Shown here in pieces: positions 1 through 11,647 of a stretch of DNA of 64,000 nt (its first letter is position 1; every line of letters begins with the position of its first letter). Both the position numbers and the translations under genes were made by a program. Source of the stretch: Ophiosphaerella korrae (taxonomy: Eukaryota > Ascomycota > Dothideomycetes > Pleosporales > Phaeosphaeriaceae); assembly GCA_028456385.1 (NCBI GenBank), contig JALNQF010000074.1:62001-126000 (forward strand), given 5' to 3'. Below the pieces are notes generated by a model. The model was not told where the DNA came from. It worked only from the letters and a program-made list of their open reading frames with translations, and did not search any database.

Positions 1-2847
1 GTAAAGCCATAATACACCAGCTTGCACGACATGAGGTAAGCCGATACAGGCCCTCCAAAGGAACGTGAATGGCGAATCTGTGGATGTTTTCTCGATGAAC
101 GTATTCATAATGTTGCCAGTTTCATTTAACGCAAACGATGCCGAGTTCTGAAGGCTTCGAAGTGCTACATGCGAGTTTACAGACAGTCGAAAGTAGTCTG
201 GTCCTGGAAACAACGGAGACTCTTCTAGTAGCGTCGCAATGCGGGTTACGGCTCCCACTGCAAGTGATCGCATGGTACCGGACATGGTAGCAAGCTGATT
301 GTCTATAGTTTGTGGGAAACTGCCCGTGGAACAAAGATGGACAAGCGAGGATACGAGTTGTGAACCCCAATAGGTCAATCCCGCAATAACCATGAGGGCT
401 AGATCCGCAATTAGATCCATCAAAGTAGCGATGATTTGAAGAGGGAGTTTGACGAGTAGTGAAATTGGACTACCCATTATGAGAATTACCACCTTTCCCC
501 ATAGGTAAGGAAGCCACACTGCGCAGGCTAAAGTGGCTGAGATCAATACCGCACTGAAGAGGACATTTTGGAATAATCCGATGATAGGCCCTTGCATGCC
601 GATGAGCTCGAGAATTCCCTCCAGGTCCTCAGCATCTTCAATCGCTTCCTGATCATTGACATCGATGCCAGCCTGTGCAGCGGCTGCAGCAACCTCAGGA
701 TCTTGTGCTGGGCGATTAGCGTGATCTTGCGGCTCGTTACCCACTAAAGGTACAAAAGGAGCTTCGTCAGCAAGATTGCGGACAATGTGCTCATCGTTTC
801 CAGGCTCTTCGGCTGTCGGCACGCCAGGTGCTACGTCATCAAACATCCATTCCACTAATTGATCAAGAATGCTTTGCTGCTGTGGAGGAAGTGCGGTGGG
901 CTCAGCTTGTGGTGGTTGTGGTTCGACAGATGTACTACTGGCAGCAGCGATTTCGACAGTCTGCCGACCGCTTTCGTCAGGCTCGGAAGACGCCACGGAG
1001 AATTCGGCGTCATTTTCGGATCCTGTTGTAGGGATACTGGCTCCAAAGTGTGGTGCTTCCGAGAGCGCATTGTGGGCTCCATCCCCCTCAACACCCTCTT
1101 GCTCACGCTCATCGACACCACCATCAGCAACTTTGGCTTTCCCTTTGTCTTGCAAACGGTCTCCTTCCAGCACTTGGTCGGAGTCGTATTCCGCAATGAC
1201 ATTAGTAATTTGTTGCCAGCTTTCGCTGCTGTGCTCGCTGTCTTGTCCCTGGTCAGAAGTTGTATCGGGATCTGGGCTAGCATGGGCAGCTTCAGTCTTT
1301 TCATCGTCCCAAGGCTCAGGAACTTCTTGGCTTTGCGAACTCGCGGGGTGCGATGTCCGTGGCACATTCTCAAATGACCAGTTATTGCCTTCTTCCAAGT
1401 TGCGCCTGATGCCAGTGGCGATAAAAGAATGGTCTCTTGACGGCATAAGTGGTCGCACGGAATCTGACTCAAAGGCTACTGCAGTGGGTGGTGAATCCAT
1501 CGGCCGAGACAGACTACTAGAACGTGGAGGGAACACTGCATCGATTGAGCTGGAAAGGTTGGCTTCACGCGTAGAAGACGATTCTACCTTTGCACCGTTA
1601 TTTTGTGAAACTCCAGAATCTGTGAGGGCCGCTTCGGTATGTCGCTCTTGCTCTGTGCTCTCGACGTCCGGGTCGTTAATTAAATTGGCAGCCCCTTCTG
1701 ATAGACCTGGCTCCAGGTCTCTTCTTTCTCGTTCCACATACAGGTCGTTACCATCCTCTGAATCGTGTATAAGATTTATATCATGATTCGCAACTTCCGC
1801 CTCATTGTTGGGAACAATTTCTTCGTCTGTGTCATGAGCTGCAGCATCCTGTTCAATTTCTACTTCATGGTCTGCAGGTCTATGGGCACCCGCATTCTCC
1901 CCAAGAGCGACCATGTTGATGACTGGTTGTTGTTGTACGACCCACTCTCGAATAAGGAAGATCAATATGAAAGCCACAACAACCAACAAGGTGATGATCT
2001 GACCCTCCAGAACGTCGATGATAAATCGATTTGCAGTGTGCGAATCGAACCAGTTGAAGAAGGGAACATCAGAGAGCAAGGAAGGACTTCGAAGACCAAG
2101 TGGATCTGAGGTGACATTAGTCATTGTCTGATTCGTGTCCAACGATAGGGATGCGAGAGGTAATGGAAACTCGAAAAGTAGCCGTTTGACAAAGGTCCAG
2201 ACCGCCGGTTCCACGTTAGTTGTATTAGTAGAGGCTAAGGGAGCGGGAAATAAAAATGTCCAAAGGGGAGAATGGTATGCGAGGTCCGTGGTTGCTGAGG
2301 TGTTTGAGATAGGGCGGAATCCGGTCCTGTTGGAAGAAGACAGTCTGGAGGCATCAGCCAATGCTGCTGGTTCTAAGAAGATTTCATGCGACCATCCGCT
2401 ATCACCGACCCAGAACAGGCTGCGCCAGACTACACGCATACACCAGGGAAGCAGAAGCAACCAGACGCAGGCGACGAGCACAGCTCGACACCAGGTCAAG
2501 AAGACGTTGACAACATGCATAGCGGCGCGGCGTATAAAGACGGTAGTGGGAATACGATTCGGCATGCCGGGGTGGTAGAGCTTGGTAAAGCGGAAGGAGG
2601 TCTTGCATAGCTCGCAGTGCTTCTTCTGTGTATGCGACAGCCATTCCATGAGACACTCTTGGTGGACGTATTTGATGCTGCCGCTACATTTGCACGGGAA
2701 AAACAAAGGCTCATCCGCCGTGCCCTCCCCGCGACATATGCGGCAGGTATCAGCCTCATCTTTTTCTGGCGATACCGGGCTAGCATCGAGCATATGGTGT
2801 GCCTCATCGAGAGACCCCGCGGTGGGAGACGGGGCGTCGGTCGCCAT
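1..2847 (-). CDS. DOA10: Doa10/Ssm4-type RING-CH E3 ubiquitin ligase (3' end beyond window)
   Basis: The frame is open from the ATG at 2847-2845 to the left window edge, giving the first 949 residues with no stop and no need for an intron. Residues 35-81 form a RING-variant C4HC3 finger: C35, C38, C52, C54, H62, C65, C78, C81. Hydrophobic segments follow at about 110-135, again just before an IREWVVQQQ stretch, and near the truncated end (around residues 780-860). A long acidic Ser/Glu-rich linker lies between them. This order (N-terminal RING-CH, then many membrane spans) is that of Doa10/Ssm4/MARCHF6, an ER and inner nuclear membrane ligase for ERAD-C substrates. The family is usually 1300 residues or more, so a substantial C-terminal part with further spans is missing only because the window starts here. 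Family assignment is firm; exact ortholog status is inferred. Confidence 0.9.
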   Translation of the reverse strand, partial: MATDAPSPTAGSLDEAHHMLDASPVSPEKDEADTCRICRGEGTADEPLFFPCKCSGSIKYVHQECLMEWLSHTQKKHCELCKTSFRFTKLYHPGMPNRIPTTVFIRRAAMHVVNVFLTWCRAVLVACVWLLLLPWCMRVVWRSLFWVGDSGWSHEIFLEPAALADASRLSSSNRTGFRPISNTSATTDLAYHSPLWTFLFPAPLASTNTTNVEPAVWTFVKRLLFEFPLPLASLSLDTNQTMTNVTSDPLGLRSPSLLSDVPFFNWFDSHTANRFIIDVLEGQIITLLVVVAFILIFLIREWVVQQQPVINMVALGENAGAHRPADHEVEIEQDAAAHDTDEEIVPNNEAEVANHDINLIHDSEDGNDLYVERERRDLEPGLSEGAANLINDPDVESTEQERHTEAALTDSGVSQNNGAKVESSSTREANLSSSIDAVFPPRSSSLSRPMDSPPTAVAFESDSVRPLMPSRDHSFIATGIRRNLEEGNNWSFENVPRTSHPASSQSQEVPEPWDDEKTEAAHASPDPDTTSDQGQDSEHSSESWQQITNVIAEYDSDQVLEGDRLQDKGKAKVADGGVDEREQEGVEGDGAHNALSEAPHFGASIPTTGSENDAEFSVASSEPDESGRQTVEIAAASSTSVEPQPPQAEPTALPPQQQSILDQLVEWMFDDVAPGVPTAEEPGNDEHIVRNLADEAPFVPLVGNEPQDHANRPAQDPEVAAAAAQAGIDVNDQEAIEDAEDLEGILELIGMQGPIIGLFQNVLFSAVLISATLACAVWLPYLWGKVVILIMGSPISLLVKLPLQIIATLMDLIADLALMVIAGLTYWGSQLVSSLVHLCSTGSFPQTIDNQLATMSGTMRSLAVGAVTRIATLLEESPLFPGPDYFRLSVNSHVALRSLQNSASFALNETGNIMNTFIEKTSTDSPFTFLWRACIGLPHVVQAGVLWLY

Positions 2848-3255
2848 GGCGGGCCGGGATAAGCTAGGCGCGGTAGGTAATGTCGATATGATAGTGCAAC
2901 AGGGTTAGAAGAGGCGTTGGGGCGGGAGACCGCAATCAGGGTAGATCAAACAGTCATGGAGAGGGAGATGCAGCAGGCGCCCCAAGGTGGTGTAATGCGC
3001 GAAGCACAAAAGCAGAGAGAGGGAGGCGGTGGTGGTAGTGGTGGAGGAAAGAATAGATTAGAACTGGAGGTACATGGGTGGAGGTGGAAAGGGCAGCGAG
3101 TCGGAGTTGATGATGGAGGCAAGCTCTTGGCACCACCCGCGCACATCCTACTACCGGTGCTGGGATGGGATGGGCCCGAGAGAAAACAGCGACGTGCTTA
3201 CTAGACTGGTTATGGTTCCCGTGTCACACGATAGACGGTACAAAGCAAGCACCTA

Positions 3256-3283
3256 GTATCCGGTATCCAGTATCCAGTATCCA
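3256..3283. repeat. 7-bp tandem repeat, four units
   Basis: Four consecutive units of gtatcc(a/g) are readable; the first ends in g and the other three in a. It lies in the divergent promoter region. Confidence 0.85.
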
Positions 3284-3497
3284 GACCGGTCTGGCGCAAG
3301 CGGACCACCGGCTGCACGCGACAGATGCCCCAGGCGCATCAGGGCAGGCATCTGAAGCAAGTCGCGACGCAGTGTCTGGAGTCAGGACCTCGCCCCGAGT
3401 TCCTGGGGCTACATAGCCAGTGCATCTGCTCGTCAAATCGGCAACGTGTCAGTGACGCGTATCGTCTGTCCTTGCTCTGATCTTGCTTGATCTTGGT

Positions 3498-3531
3498 CTT
3501 GTTCCTGTTCTTGTTCCTGTTCTTGTTCCTG
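3498..3531. repeat. 12-bp tandem repeat (cttgttcctgtt), about 2.8 units
   Basis: Near-perfect direct repetition of a pyrimidine-rich 12-mer about 280 bp upstream of the 3816 start codon. It could be part of the promoter or 5' UTR pyrimidine tract of the downstream gene. Confidence 0.85.
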
Positions 3532-3815
3532 CTCTCCATCCCTAGTTACCGCTCCCACGTTCGGTTCGCACGTGCAATTACATCACCGACCTGCTGCCAG
3601 GCCACTGTAAGCAAAACATCCAGCATTCAGTCGTGACCGCGCCCTCCATCTCGAGCCAGTGCATCGAGCCAGCCAGTACCCGTACGTGACGACAAATACA
3701 CACGGCCTTTGCTGCCGGCTGCTCGCTAACGACTGAAAAGCTGCACTGCGCGCCTCCGCACGTTGCCGGCAAAGGAAACACAAGCTGCTGCTGGCAATCA
3801 AACCTCTGCACAACA

Positions 3816-6800
3816 ATGGCTCCCCAGGCCAACGGTCGGGCCAGAAAACCCAAGAAGGCGCCGTCCAACAGCACGCTCAATGGCAGCCTCGGCACCACTC
3901 TCAACGGCCACTCAAACGGTCACGCCGATAAACCACAGCCCTCCAAACCAAAATCTGCCACACGGTTGAGCCGGCCGAGGAAACCGAGGAGAAGCGTGGC
4001 AGGAGCCATGACAAGTATCGCCGGAAGGTACACGAGACTCTCGCTTGGAACGCCTATCGACATGTTGACTGACTGACCACCCAGATTGCTGACGTGGTAC
4101 CTCATTGTTACCGTCGTCTTCCGCTGTCCCTCTTCTCTGACCAGCATCGACGGCTCGTCTCCACGCGTGTGCGCCCCGTACCTCCAAGCTCGTTCCTTCG
4201 CAGCGCCATACCTGGACCCTTATTATGAGACTTACGTGGCGCCACAAGTCGAGAAAGTCAAGCCATATGTCCATCGCTTCAACAAAGAAATTTACACGCC
4301 CACTGCCAAATTCACCGCCGATAAATACGCGACCTATGGCGCACACCGGGTTGAGCAAGCAAGAAAATACTCAAACGCTCAATGGGACAAGTCAGTTCGT
4401 CCCCAGTTGCAGGTTGCTCAAGACAAAGCCAAGGCACAGTATGACTTGCACCTTGGACCCCACGTCAAAACTGCCATCAACGCTGCTTCGCCTTACTACG
4501 ACCAGACAAAAGCCAGCCTGGGGGAGATCTACCACCTCTCGGTGCTTCCAGCTTACGAGGCTTCGCTGCCTCATCTACGCAAAGCTCACGCCCATGGCCA
4601 CCGTGTGCTTGTCAATATCATCTTCCCCCATGTGCGCTCCGGCAAAGATGCGATATTGGCCTTTCTGATGAGGACCGTATGGCCCCAGGTGCGCGTATTG
4701 TATGGGGATAATGTTGAGCCGCAGCTGGTTCGAATATCAGAGCGACTAGGCCGCCATCGTGATCAACAGAGAATCGAGTCCATTGTTGACACTGTGGAGT
4801 CTCAATCGTAAGTCACTAGACGTACCAACTTGGGCGCGATGCTGATTACCCACAGAACCATTGCATCTATATCTACCAAGGTGGACCCTACAGCTACTAG
4901 CTCATCTGCATCCACTTCTTCGCCCAGCTCCACCACCAAGTCCGGCTGGGGTGTTTTTGACGACTTTTTTGGCGCCGATACATCCAGTACTCCAACTGCA
5001 GATATTGAGGTCAATACGCGTGCGTCTGTTGTTAAGCCTGCCCAACCTACTGGTGAAAAGCTCAAGGAAGCGTTAAACGAGGATTTGCGGAAATGGCAAT
5101 CCAAGTTCGCCACCGCGGCGGACAAGGGCGCTGAAGATTTAGAGCAACGTGTAGACGAGCTCACAAAGCGACAGATCGATAACGCCGTCAAAGGTCATGG
5201 CCGAGCACTAGTTATCCAGTTGGAAGAGACAGCAGACTCAACTATTGCGAGCTTGAAGAGCTATATCAAACGAACTGTAGAGTCCATTCCCGAGGATGCC
5301 ACTGAAAAAGATTTAGAGTTGGCCTACGAAAAGTGCAGTACAAAGATTCGCGAATTCGGACTAGCAGTTAAGGACAAGGCTCAGGACGTCCGAGCCTGGA
5401 AAGCCGCATACGACCAAGAGACTGATACCCTAGTTCACGCCGCCGTTCGGAGCACTGTAGAAGTGCTTGAAAGGATCCATATCCTAGGCCTTCAAGAAGT
5501 AGGCCAGCGCTGGGCTTGGCTTGATGGTGTCACCTACAAGGATTGGCAAAACTATCACAAACTGAAGAATACGCTCACTGAGTGGCAAGCCGAGGTTGAA
5601 GCGGTCGGTTCCCGCCACGAGGGCCTCCGTGAGGCTCATGAAGAAGCCAAGAAACTCGAGGATCAAGCAATGGACATCGCAGCAAAGATGGTCAATGAAC
5701 TCGTTCGCCTCAAGGATGTTGCTAAGTGGAAGCTATGGGCTAGCGATTCTACCGATGACTTCACCAACAAAGCAGTACCAGCCCGTGCTTTCAAGGCTGC
5801 CCAACAAGCTTCCTCTCAAGTGTCCGAAGTTGTCCATAGTTCTTCGAACTCAGTCAGTGAGAATATTGCCTCTTCGATTCAGGCCGTCGCATCCCAGGGC
5901 TCCGAAGCTGCTAACAGCGCGTCTTCTCAGATATCTCACGTTATCCACAGTTCTTCAACATCCTTGAGTGAGAGTGTTGCTTCTTCTGCTCAAAGTGTTT
6001 CTTCTGTAGCTTCTGAGGCTATTCTAGGCAGTGAGCCACCAGTTGTTGAGAGTGCGGTATCATTCGTATCATCAAAGCTATCACAGGCCAGGGCCAGAGC
6101 GTCGAGTGCGGCGGCTGAGGGTGTATCCGGCGTCAACGCAGCTTATGAGTCGCCTAAAAAGGTGTTCGCTGGCGCCAACGCACAAATAATTGCAGAGGCC
6201 AAGCAAGTTGTTTTCGATGAACCACTCGATAACGGCGACGATGAAAGTGTCACTGGCAAAATCCAAAACGTGGTGGCTGATCGTGCAGCTGAATTGAGCC
6301 GCGCAGTCAGTGAAGCCCTTCTTGGAGCCTCGAAAACTCAGGGAACTGTCGAATCGGCTACATCCGTAGCAAGCGAACAATATCAGCGTGCTCTTGAAGC
6401 AGCTTCTAGCGTGCTGTATGGAACTCAGCAACCTGCTGTTGCAAGCGCCTCTAGTGTTGCATCCGAACGGTTCGCACAAGCTGTTACTGCCGCTTTATAC
6501 GCCATCTACGGCACACCAACACCGACGGCCATCATCCAAACGGTCCAGTACCAAGCAAGCTCGCGCTATAGCGATGCAATCCGACTTGCCAGTGAGCAGT
6601 TCGAGAATGCCAAATCACAAGTCTCGATTCTTGCTGCTGGAACCCCAAAGCCTGCGCATCAGTCAATATTGTCAATGATCGAGAAAGCATACTCCGATTC
6701 TGTCGATGCTGCAAATGACAAGCTGCAAGCTGCCCTCCAATATACCGATTCGGTAAAGAGTTATACTGCTGGTCCCACACAGGGCTATTTTGAGTCAGTT

Positions 6801-8203
6801 TCATCAATTGCATCATCTCGACTATCTGTCGGACTCAGCCAGGCTTCCGCTCAGTTCTCTCAGCCAACTGGTGCATCTCGACAGTATTACGAGGCTGTTG
6901 GTTTGGCCCACGCACGTTACTCGGAATTTGTAGGTGCCGCCTCGAGCGCCGTCTACGGTTCGCAGCAGGGCACTGTAGAATCTCTGGCGTCGGTCGCCTC
7001 TGTATCTGCAGCCTCCCTTGCCTCACAGGTATCCGATTCCATCGGAACTGCCGCATCTAACGCTCATTCAGTCGCTGCATCTATTGCATCTCAGGTTAGC
7101 TCCGGTGTCATCGGCTCCGAAACTCCCTGGACTGAATCAATTGCGTCGCAAGCAAGTGCTAACTGGGATGCGGTTATTTCCAGGGCTAGTGATCAGGTTT
7201 ACGGTAAGTTTTGCCTCAATACGCTTCCCAGAAACTGCTTGGGATATCATTCAAGTGCATTTTGTTAACTTTAACTCCAGGACAACCTACACCGTGGGTG
7301 GAGTCAATCTACTCACAGGCTGGCGCATATGGTGCACAGGCTACAGCGGCTGCCGCGCGACAATATGCTGACATGCAAGTGCTGATATCTGAGCTTGTCG
7401 TCGGCAAAGAGCCTGTCTTTACTGAGAGTATTATGATGCGCTTTTCCTCCGCATACTACACAGGTATTCCAGTTGCTGTTGCCTCGGCTCAATCCTACGC
7501 TGGGGACAGCTATGAGGCAGCAAGTTCATATGCCGGTGAAGGCTACAACGCTGCCAGTTCCTATGCTGCAGGTGCATACTCGTCTGCCTCGTCAGTTGTC
7601 AGCTCCATCTTCACACCACCACCTACTATTGAGACAATCTTGAGCCAGGCTAGCGCACAACTTGATGCTGCTGTTGAAAGCGCATCAATAGCTGTCTATG
7701 GAACTCCAAAGGGAGCTGCCGAGCAAGCTAGCGAGTCGGTTGTCAGTGCTTACGCATCTATTCAATCACAAATCAGTGAGATGGTCTATGGAACTCAACA
7801 AGTTCAAGATAGCTTCACAGCTGCTGCTGCTAGCGCCCAACAAGCTATCAGCCAAGCCATATTCGGTACACCAACTAGGCCAAACTATGTCGCCTCAGCC
7901 ACAAGTGGAGCTGGCAATGTTTACTCTTCAATCTCGTCCATTGCCAGTGAAAACGCAGACTATGCGTATTCGGTGGCCAGTGAACAGGCATCAAAGGCTG
8001 CTTCAGCTGCCAGCTCGGTCATCTACGGCCCAGAACAGGGAGCTATGGAATCTGCCAGCATCAGAATTGCTGCCGCAATAGAAGCAGCCAATTCACGAAT
8101 CAGCGAAATATACGCCCAAGCTTCCAAGGGTGCGGTAGATGCCGCGAACAGCATCAGCAGCGCTGCTACCCAAGCAACACAGCGTGCCAAAGACGAGTTG
8201 TAG
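3816..8203 (+). CDS. large membrane-anchored Ala/Ser-rich repeat protein, function unknown
   Basis: Four exons: 3816-4027, 4085-4807, 4856-7203, 7281-8203, giving 1401 residues. Splices have GTACAC/CCAG, GTAAGT/ACAG and GTAAGT/CCAG borders and restore the frame exactly. The N-terminus is basic and low-complexity; a short hydrophobic segment (LLTWYLIVTVVF, residues 72-83) follows. Residues about 85-310 carry Tyr/Pro-spaced motifs (PYLDPYYETYVAP, PYVHRFNKEIYTP) that I associate with a conserved Pezizomycotina family of unknown function. Coiled-coil-like helices occupy about 380-610. From about residue 620 to the end there are roughly a dozen degenerate repeats of 40-55 residues: an Ala/Ser-rich helix, then YG(T/S/P) and an ESxxS(x)AS stretch. 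The repeats resemble amphipathic lipid-surface helices, but this is inference. No enzyme motif is visible. Confidence 0.85.
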
Positions 8204-9062
8204 GGCAATCCTCCCCGCCTCTAGTTCAATCTCTTGCTGTGATATAACGGTTCTGAGTCCTAAAATATCATCTTTCAGTATATCCGTTTTGAAATGGGCA
8301 CATAATCACAGCCAATCACAGCCAATCTGCGCCACCACCAAGACGCGGACATCTTGAGGCACATGTTGTCAAATCCCAAGCACACAACATCTCTCTCACC
8401 AACAACGCATAATTTTAATTAGCGCTACACATATCATCCCACCCCTGCACAAAATGTGCACATATCACCCTCACCATCACCCACAGCCTCTTCATGAGAC
8501 GAGATAATGTCTGTGCATGTAGCTATGATTGAGCAAGTTTGTTTTCCTACTTGATCTTCTTTGCGCTTTTCTCTTTTCCTGTCAAGGAGGTCTTTGTCAA
8601 TCGGTTAGCGGGATGCAGGTAGTTTTCTGTACGGTACTGTTCTGATAATCTGGGCTGCGCCTCGCTTTGTAATGGACTAGTGTGAAATATACCCTTTTCG
8701 CTTCCTAGTTGGCTTTTTGTGCGTGTTTGTGATGTGATGTCTGATTAGTGGGTAGATTGATCGAATGTGAGTTGAAATATGATATCGTGATCGGTAGGAA
8801 AGGACTGTGCATGATACAACATCACGGCATGAAAGAATTTTATATCGTGATTCATTTTGATTTGATATATCTACATAACGCTCAAGACTGATCGAGCTAT
8901 CCATCCATGCTATCGTGGTATCCCATTCTTCATTCCATTCACTGTACACTATCCTACCCATGCGCATCGTCAAAAGTCAGTTACCCCGCTAATCCCATTC
9001 AAGAAATATCAGAGACGCCATAGTATGCAATTTCCATCCAGACTAGCCTTGGCAGTTCCCAT
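8204..9062. other. convergent 3' intergenic region
   Basis: Holds the 3' ends of the repeat-protein gene and of the minus-strand gene that ends at 9063. The left half is C/A-rich, the right half T/G-rich. No gene seen. Confidence 0.6.
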
Positions 9063-10718
9063 CTAATCGCTATCGCTCAACGAGTCCCGTCGACCCACGG
9101 CGCGCACACCGCCACGACGATATCCGTCCATGACGTCCCTTCCTCCCCGCCTTGATGAGGGCCCGCCAACTTGGCTCACGCTTTCGCTTACGCCAACACT
9201 ACCAGCCGATGATAGACCGGGAATGTAGCAAGGGTAGCTCATGTGTCCATGGGCGTCCCCGTTTGTCTCGGTGAAGATGTCGCTAGGTGCTGGGGCGTAT
9301 TGGGAGCGACTGGGACGTGCAGATTGCGATGAACGATGTTGTTTCTGGGGGGACTGGGAATTTGTTCGAGAGGTAGGGCGAGCACGCGCACCTTGGGGGC
9401 GTTCGCCTTGGGGCCGTTCACCGCGGGGACGCGTTGCAGATCGAGAAATGCGCTCCTTGTTGTTAGTGGCTGAACGGGACGTATAGACAGAGGGGTCGGC
9501 GTTGGGGCGATAGTCAGAGTAATATGACGATTCAAGATCGTTACTCTGAGCAACTGACGGGGCGACGCGAGATTGAGTGTGACGGGCAGGAGTAACGTCA
9601 GTGTAGGCACCCGAGTAAACAGTGTTGGTGTCATCGCCGGTGGTGAAGGAGTAAGCTGCAGAAGGAGGGCCACGGTGGCTCTTGGACTGTTTTTCCTGCT
9701 TCTCTGGGGTACCGACTTCCGACGGGGCAGTATACTCGGTGTAGGCGCGCGTGTACTCAGATGGTGCAGTGTACTCGGTGAGAGGGGCGGTGACTTCGGC
9801 CATTTCAGGTGCTTCGGAGGGCGCGACTACAGACTTTGTCTTTTTGTTCTTTTTGTATGCTTCTTTTTCGCGTTTTGCTTCAGCCTTTTGTTGTTCCTTG
9901 CGTTGCTTAGCCTCTGCGGCAGCGGTGCGAGCAGCCTCCTTTTCGGCGGCTTTGGCTTTCTTCATGCGTTCTTTGGCACGAATTTCCTTTGCCTTAGCCT
10001 CCTTCTTAGGGTCCTTGGGTTCTTTCTTTTCCTTCTTGACGAGTGGTGCGCTGGAGACGTTGGAGCCGAGTTCAGAGGGTTGTGAGCCGGAGTAGTCAGT
10101 GTACATGCCATCGGCTTGACGATTGAGGCCACCGACACGAGCGGCCTTCTCTTCACGATACTCGCGGAGCTCAGGGTCGTTGTAGTTGTTTGTGTTCTCG
10201 CGACGGTTCTTCTTTTCTTTGCGTGTGCGGCCATCACCACCACGTAGCCCGCCTTCGCCCTTTTCGGCGTCACGGTGCTCGTTGGCATCTGCACTGGTGC
10301 CCGTCTCATCGGTGAAGCCAACGCTGCTCTCGGCGCCATAGCTGCCGCCATGAACAACACTGCCGCCACCCAGCCTGGTGCTCTTTGAGGCATTGGACAG
10401 CGTCTTGCCGTCTGGTCCCTTGCGGCGCAGCACGGTAGATTTGTAGTCTTCCCAATCGTCTTCACGCCACTTGAAGCCGCCATTCTTGGCCCAGAAGAAG
10501 AACCAGATTGCAGTAAGGGTCATGCCGACGCCAATCATGGCGAACAGAGCTTGGTAGCCGGCGCCGGCGTATTTGTTGGCGGGTACTGAGCCCGCGCTGG
10601 CCAGTTGCTTGTAGCCGTCGTTGGCACGCTTGATGATAGTTTTGGCTACCGAGAGGTCGCGGATAGCCATGGGCGAGAGAGCTGCCTCTTCGACGGTGAG
10701 CTCGGGATGGGGTGCCAT
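9063..10718 (-). CDS. single-pass membrane protein with charged coiled coil, unknown function
   Basis: One uninterrupted frame of 551 residues, start ATG at 10718-10716. A single strong transmembrane segment spans residues about 55-76 (YQALFAMIGVGMTLTAIWFF), followed by a conserved-looking juxtamembrane stretch (WREDDWEDYKSTVLRRKGPDG). A Lys/Glu/Ala-rich coiled coil occupies roughly 230-295. The C-terminus is disordered, with Tyr-Thr repeats (EYTAPSEYTRAYTEYTAPSE) and Arg/Ser-rich segments. I recognise the architecture as common in ascomycetes but know no assigned function. Topology is not determined by the sequence; the basic side lying C-terminal to the span suggests a cytosolic C-terminus. 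Confidence 0.8.
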   Translation of the reverse strand: MAPHPELTVEEAALSPMAIRDLSVAKTIIKRANDGYKQLASAGSVPANKYAGAGYQALFAMIGVGMTLTAIWFFFWAKNGGFKWREDDWEDYKSTVLRRKGPDGKTLSNASKSTRLGGGSVVHGGSYGAESSVGFTDETGTSADANEHRDAEKGEGGLRGGDGRTRKEKKNRRENTNNYNDPELREYREEKAARVGGLNRQADGMYTDYSGSQPSELGSNVSSAPLVKKEKKEPKDPKKEAKAKEIRAKERMKKAKAAEKEAARTAAAEAKQRKEQQKAEAKREKEAYKKNKKTKSVVAPSEAPEMAEVTAPLTEYTAPSEYTRAYTEYTAPSEVGTPEKQEKQSKSHRGPPSAAYSFTTGDDTNTVYSGAYTDVTPARHTQSRVAPSVAQSNDLESSYYSDYRPNADPSVYTSRSATNNKERISRSATRPRGERPQGERPQGARARPTSRTNSQSPQKQHRSSQSARPSRSQYAPAPSDIFTETNGDAHGHMSYPCYIPGLSSAGSVGVSESVSQVGGPSSRRGGRDVMDGYRRGGVRAVGRRDSLSDSD

Positions 10719-11647
10719 GACGGGCGGTTGGTAACAACGAGTGCAACTAGCAATAGGGTCAGATTTTGTTCGCTAGCAATAGTAGTGCGGTGGTGTATTT
10801 TGAGTGGGGAGAGGGAGAGGGAGAGTGTGACCCCCGATACTTTTGTCTGCTGTGATGTTTGGGGAGTGGGCGGCTGGTGATAATTGGGGTGGCTGACGGA
10901 AGAGGTTGGGAAGCGACGTCACCCAAACAAACGGCTGCCATAGGCAACGCGCACCCCAGCCCATCTCCACGACACCACATAACTCGCTGTCACTGAAACG
11001 TATAAAATTTAAAATCATGCTCTGGTTTGATCCTTTCCTTAAGTGCGCGGCTCTAAGCATCGCTATGCATACATTTGGAAAAACCCTATTTGCAGTCTTG
11101 GTCGACCCCAAAGCAGAAGTAGGAGACTAGTCGCATCATCCTCAGTTATCATGCAACCTTCTTTCTGGATACTAATACACAATGCAGAAGTAATACAATA
11201 CTTCCAGTTAAAATACCGTTTGCCATACCACCTGTTGTATGCATCTGGTGTTAGTATTGAAAATTTTATTGATTGACTCTCAGTCAACTAGAAAAGTGGG
11301 ACGTTGACCAGCCAGAAGATACTTAAGCTACCTAAAGCCTATATTTAAGCTATACGCAAGTATAGCTGAAGTGATATAGGGTTTATGGTTAAAAATATTT
11401 ATTAGTATATTATTTATTGTATGCATCTGGTCATCGGCCTCCTTCCGAATTGACCAATCACAAACCACACTAGGAGTTGACAAGTCCGGATCCTGTAGGG
11501 CGCGCCGACTTTCACAATCGTCACGCGTGTTCTCGAACACTCAGTTGGTTCTATTTAATACTTCTTCTCTGCTAAGAAGCCCTGTACAGAACAAACCACG
11601 TGCCATCTTCTAATAACCCGCGAATCTAACATAACCAAGAAGACAAA
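10719..11647. other. divergent intergenic region, AT-rich in its right half
   Basis: Promoters of the coiled-coil membrane protein and of the MFS gene lie here. The stretch from about 11150 to 11450 is visibly AT-rich with TTTAAGC/TATAC words. No supported gene. Confidence 0.5.

Larger units (their letters stand above)
2848..3815. other. divergent intergenic region with short tandem repeats
   Basis: The gap separates two divergently transcribed genes and should hold both promoters. I see no convincing gene. It is GC-rich near the DOA10 start and contains the two short tandem repeats listed separately. Confidence 0.6.
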
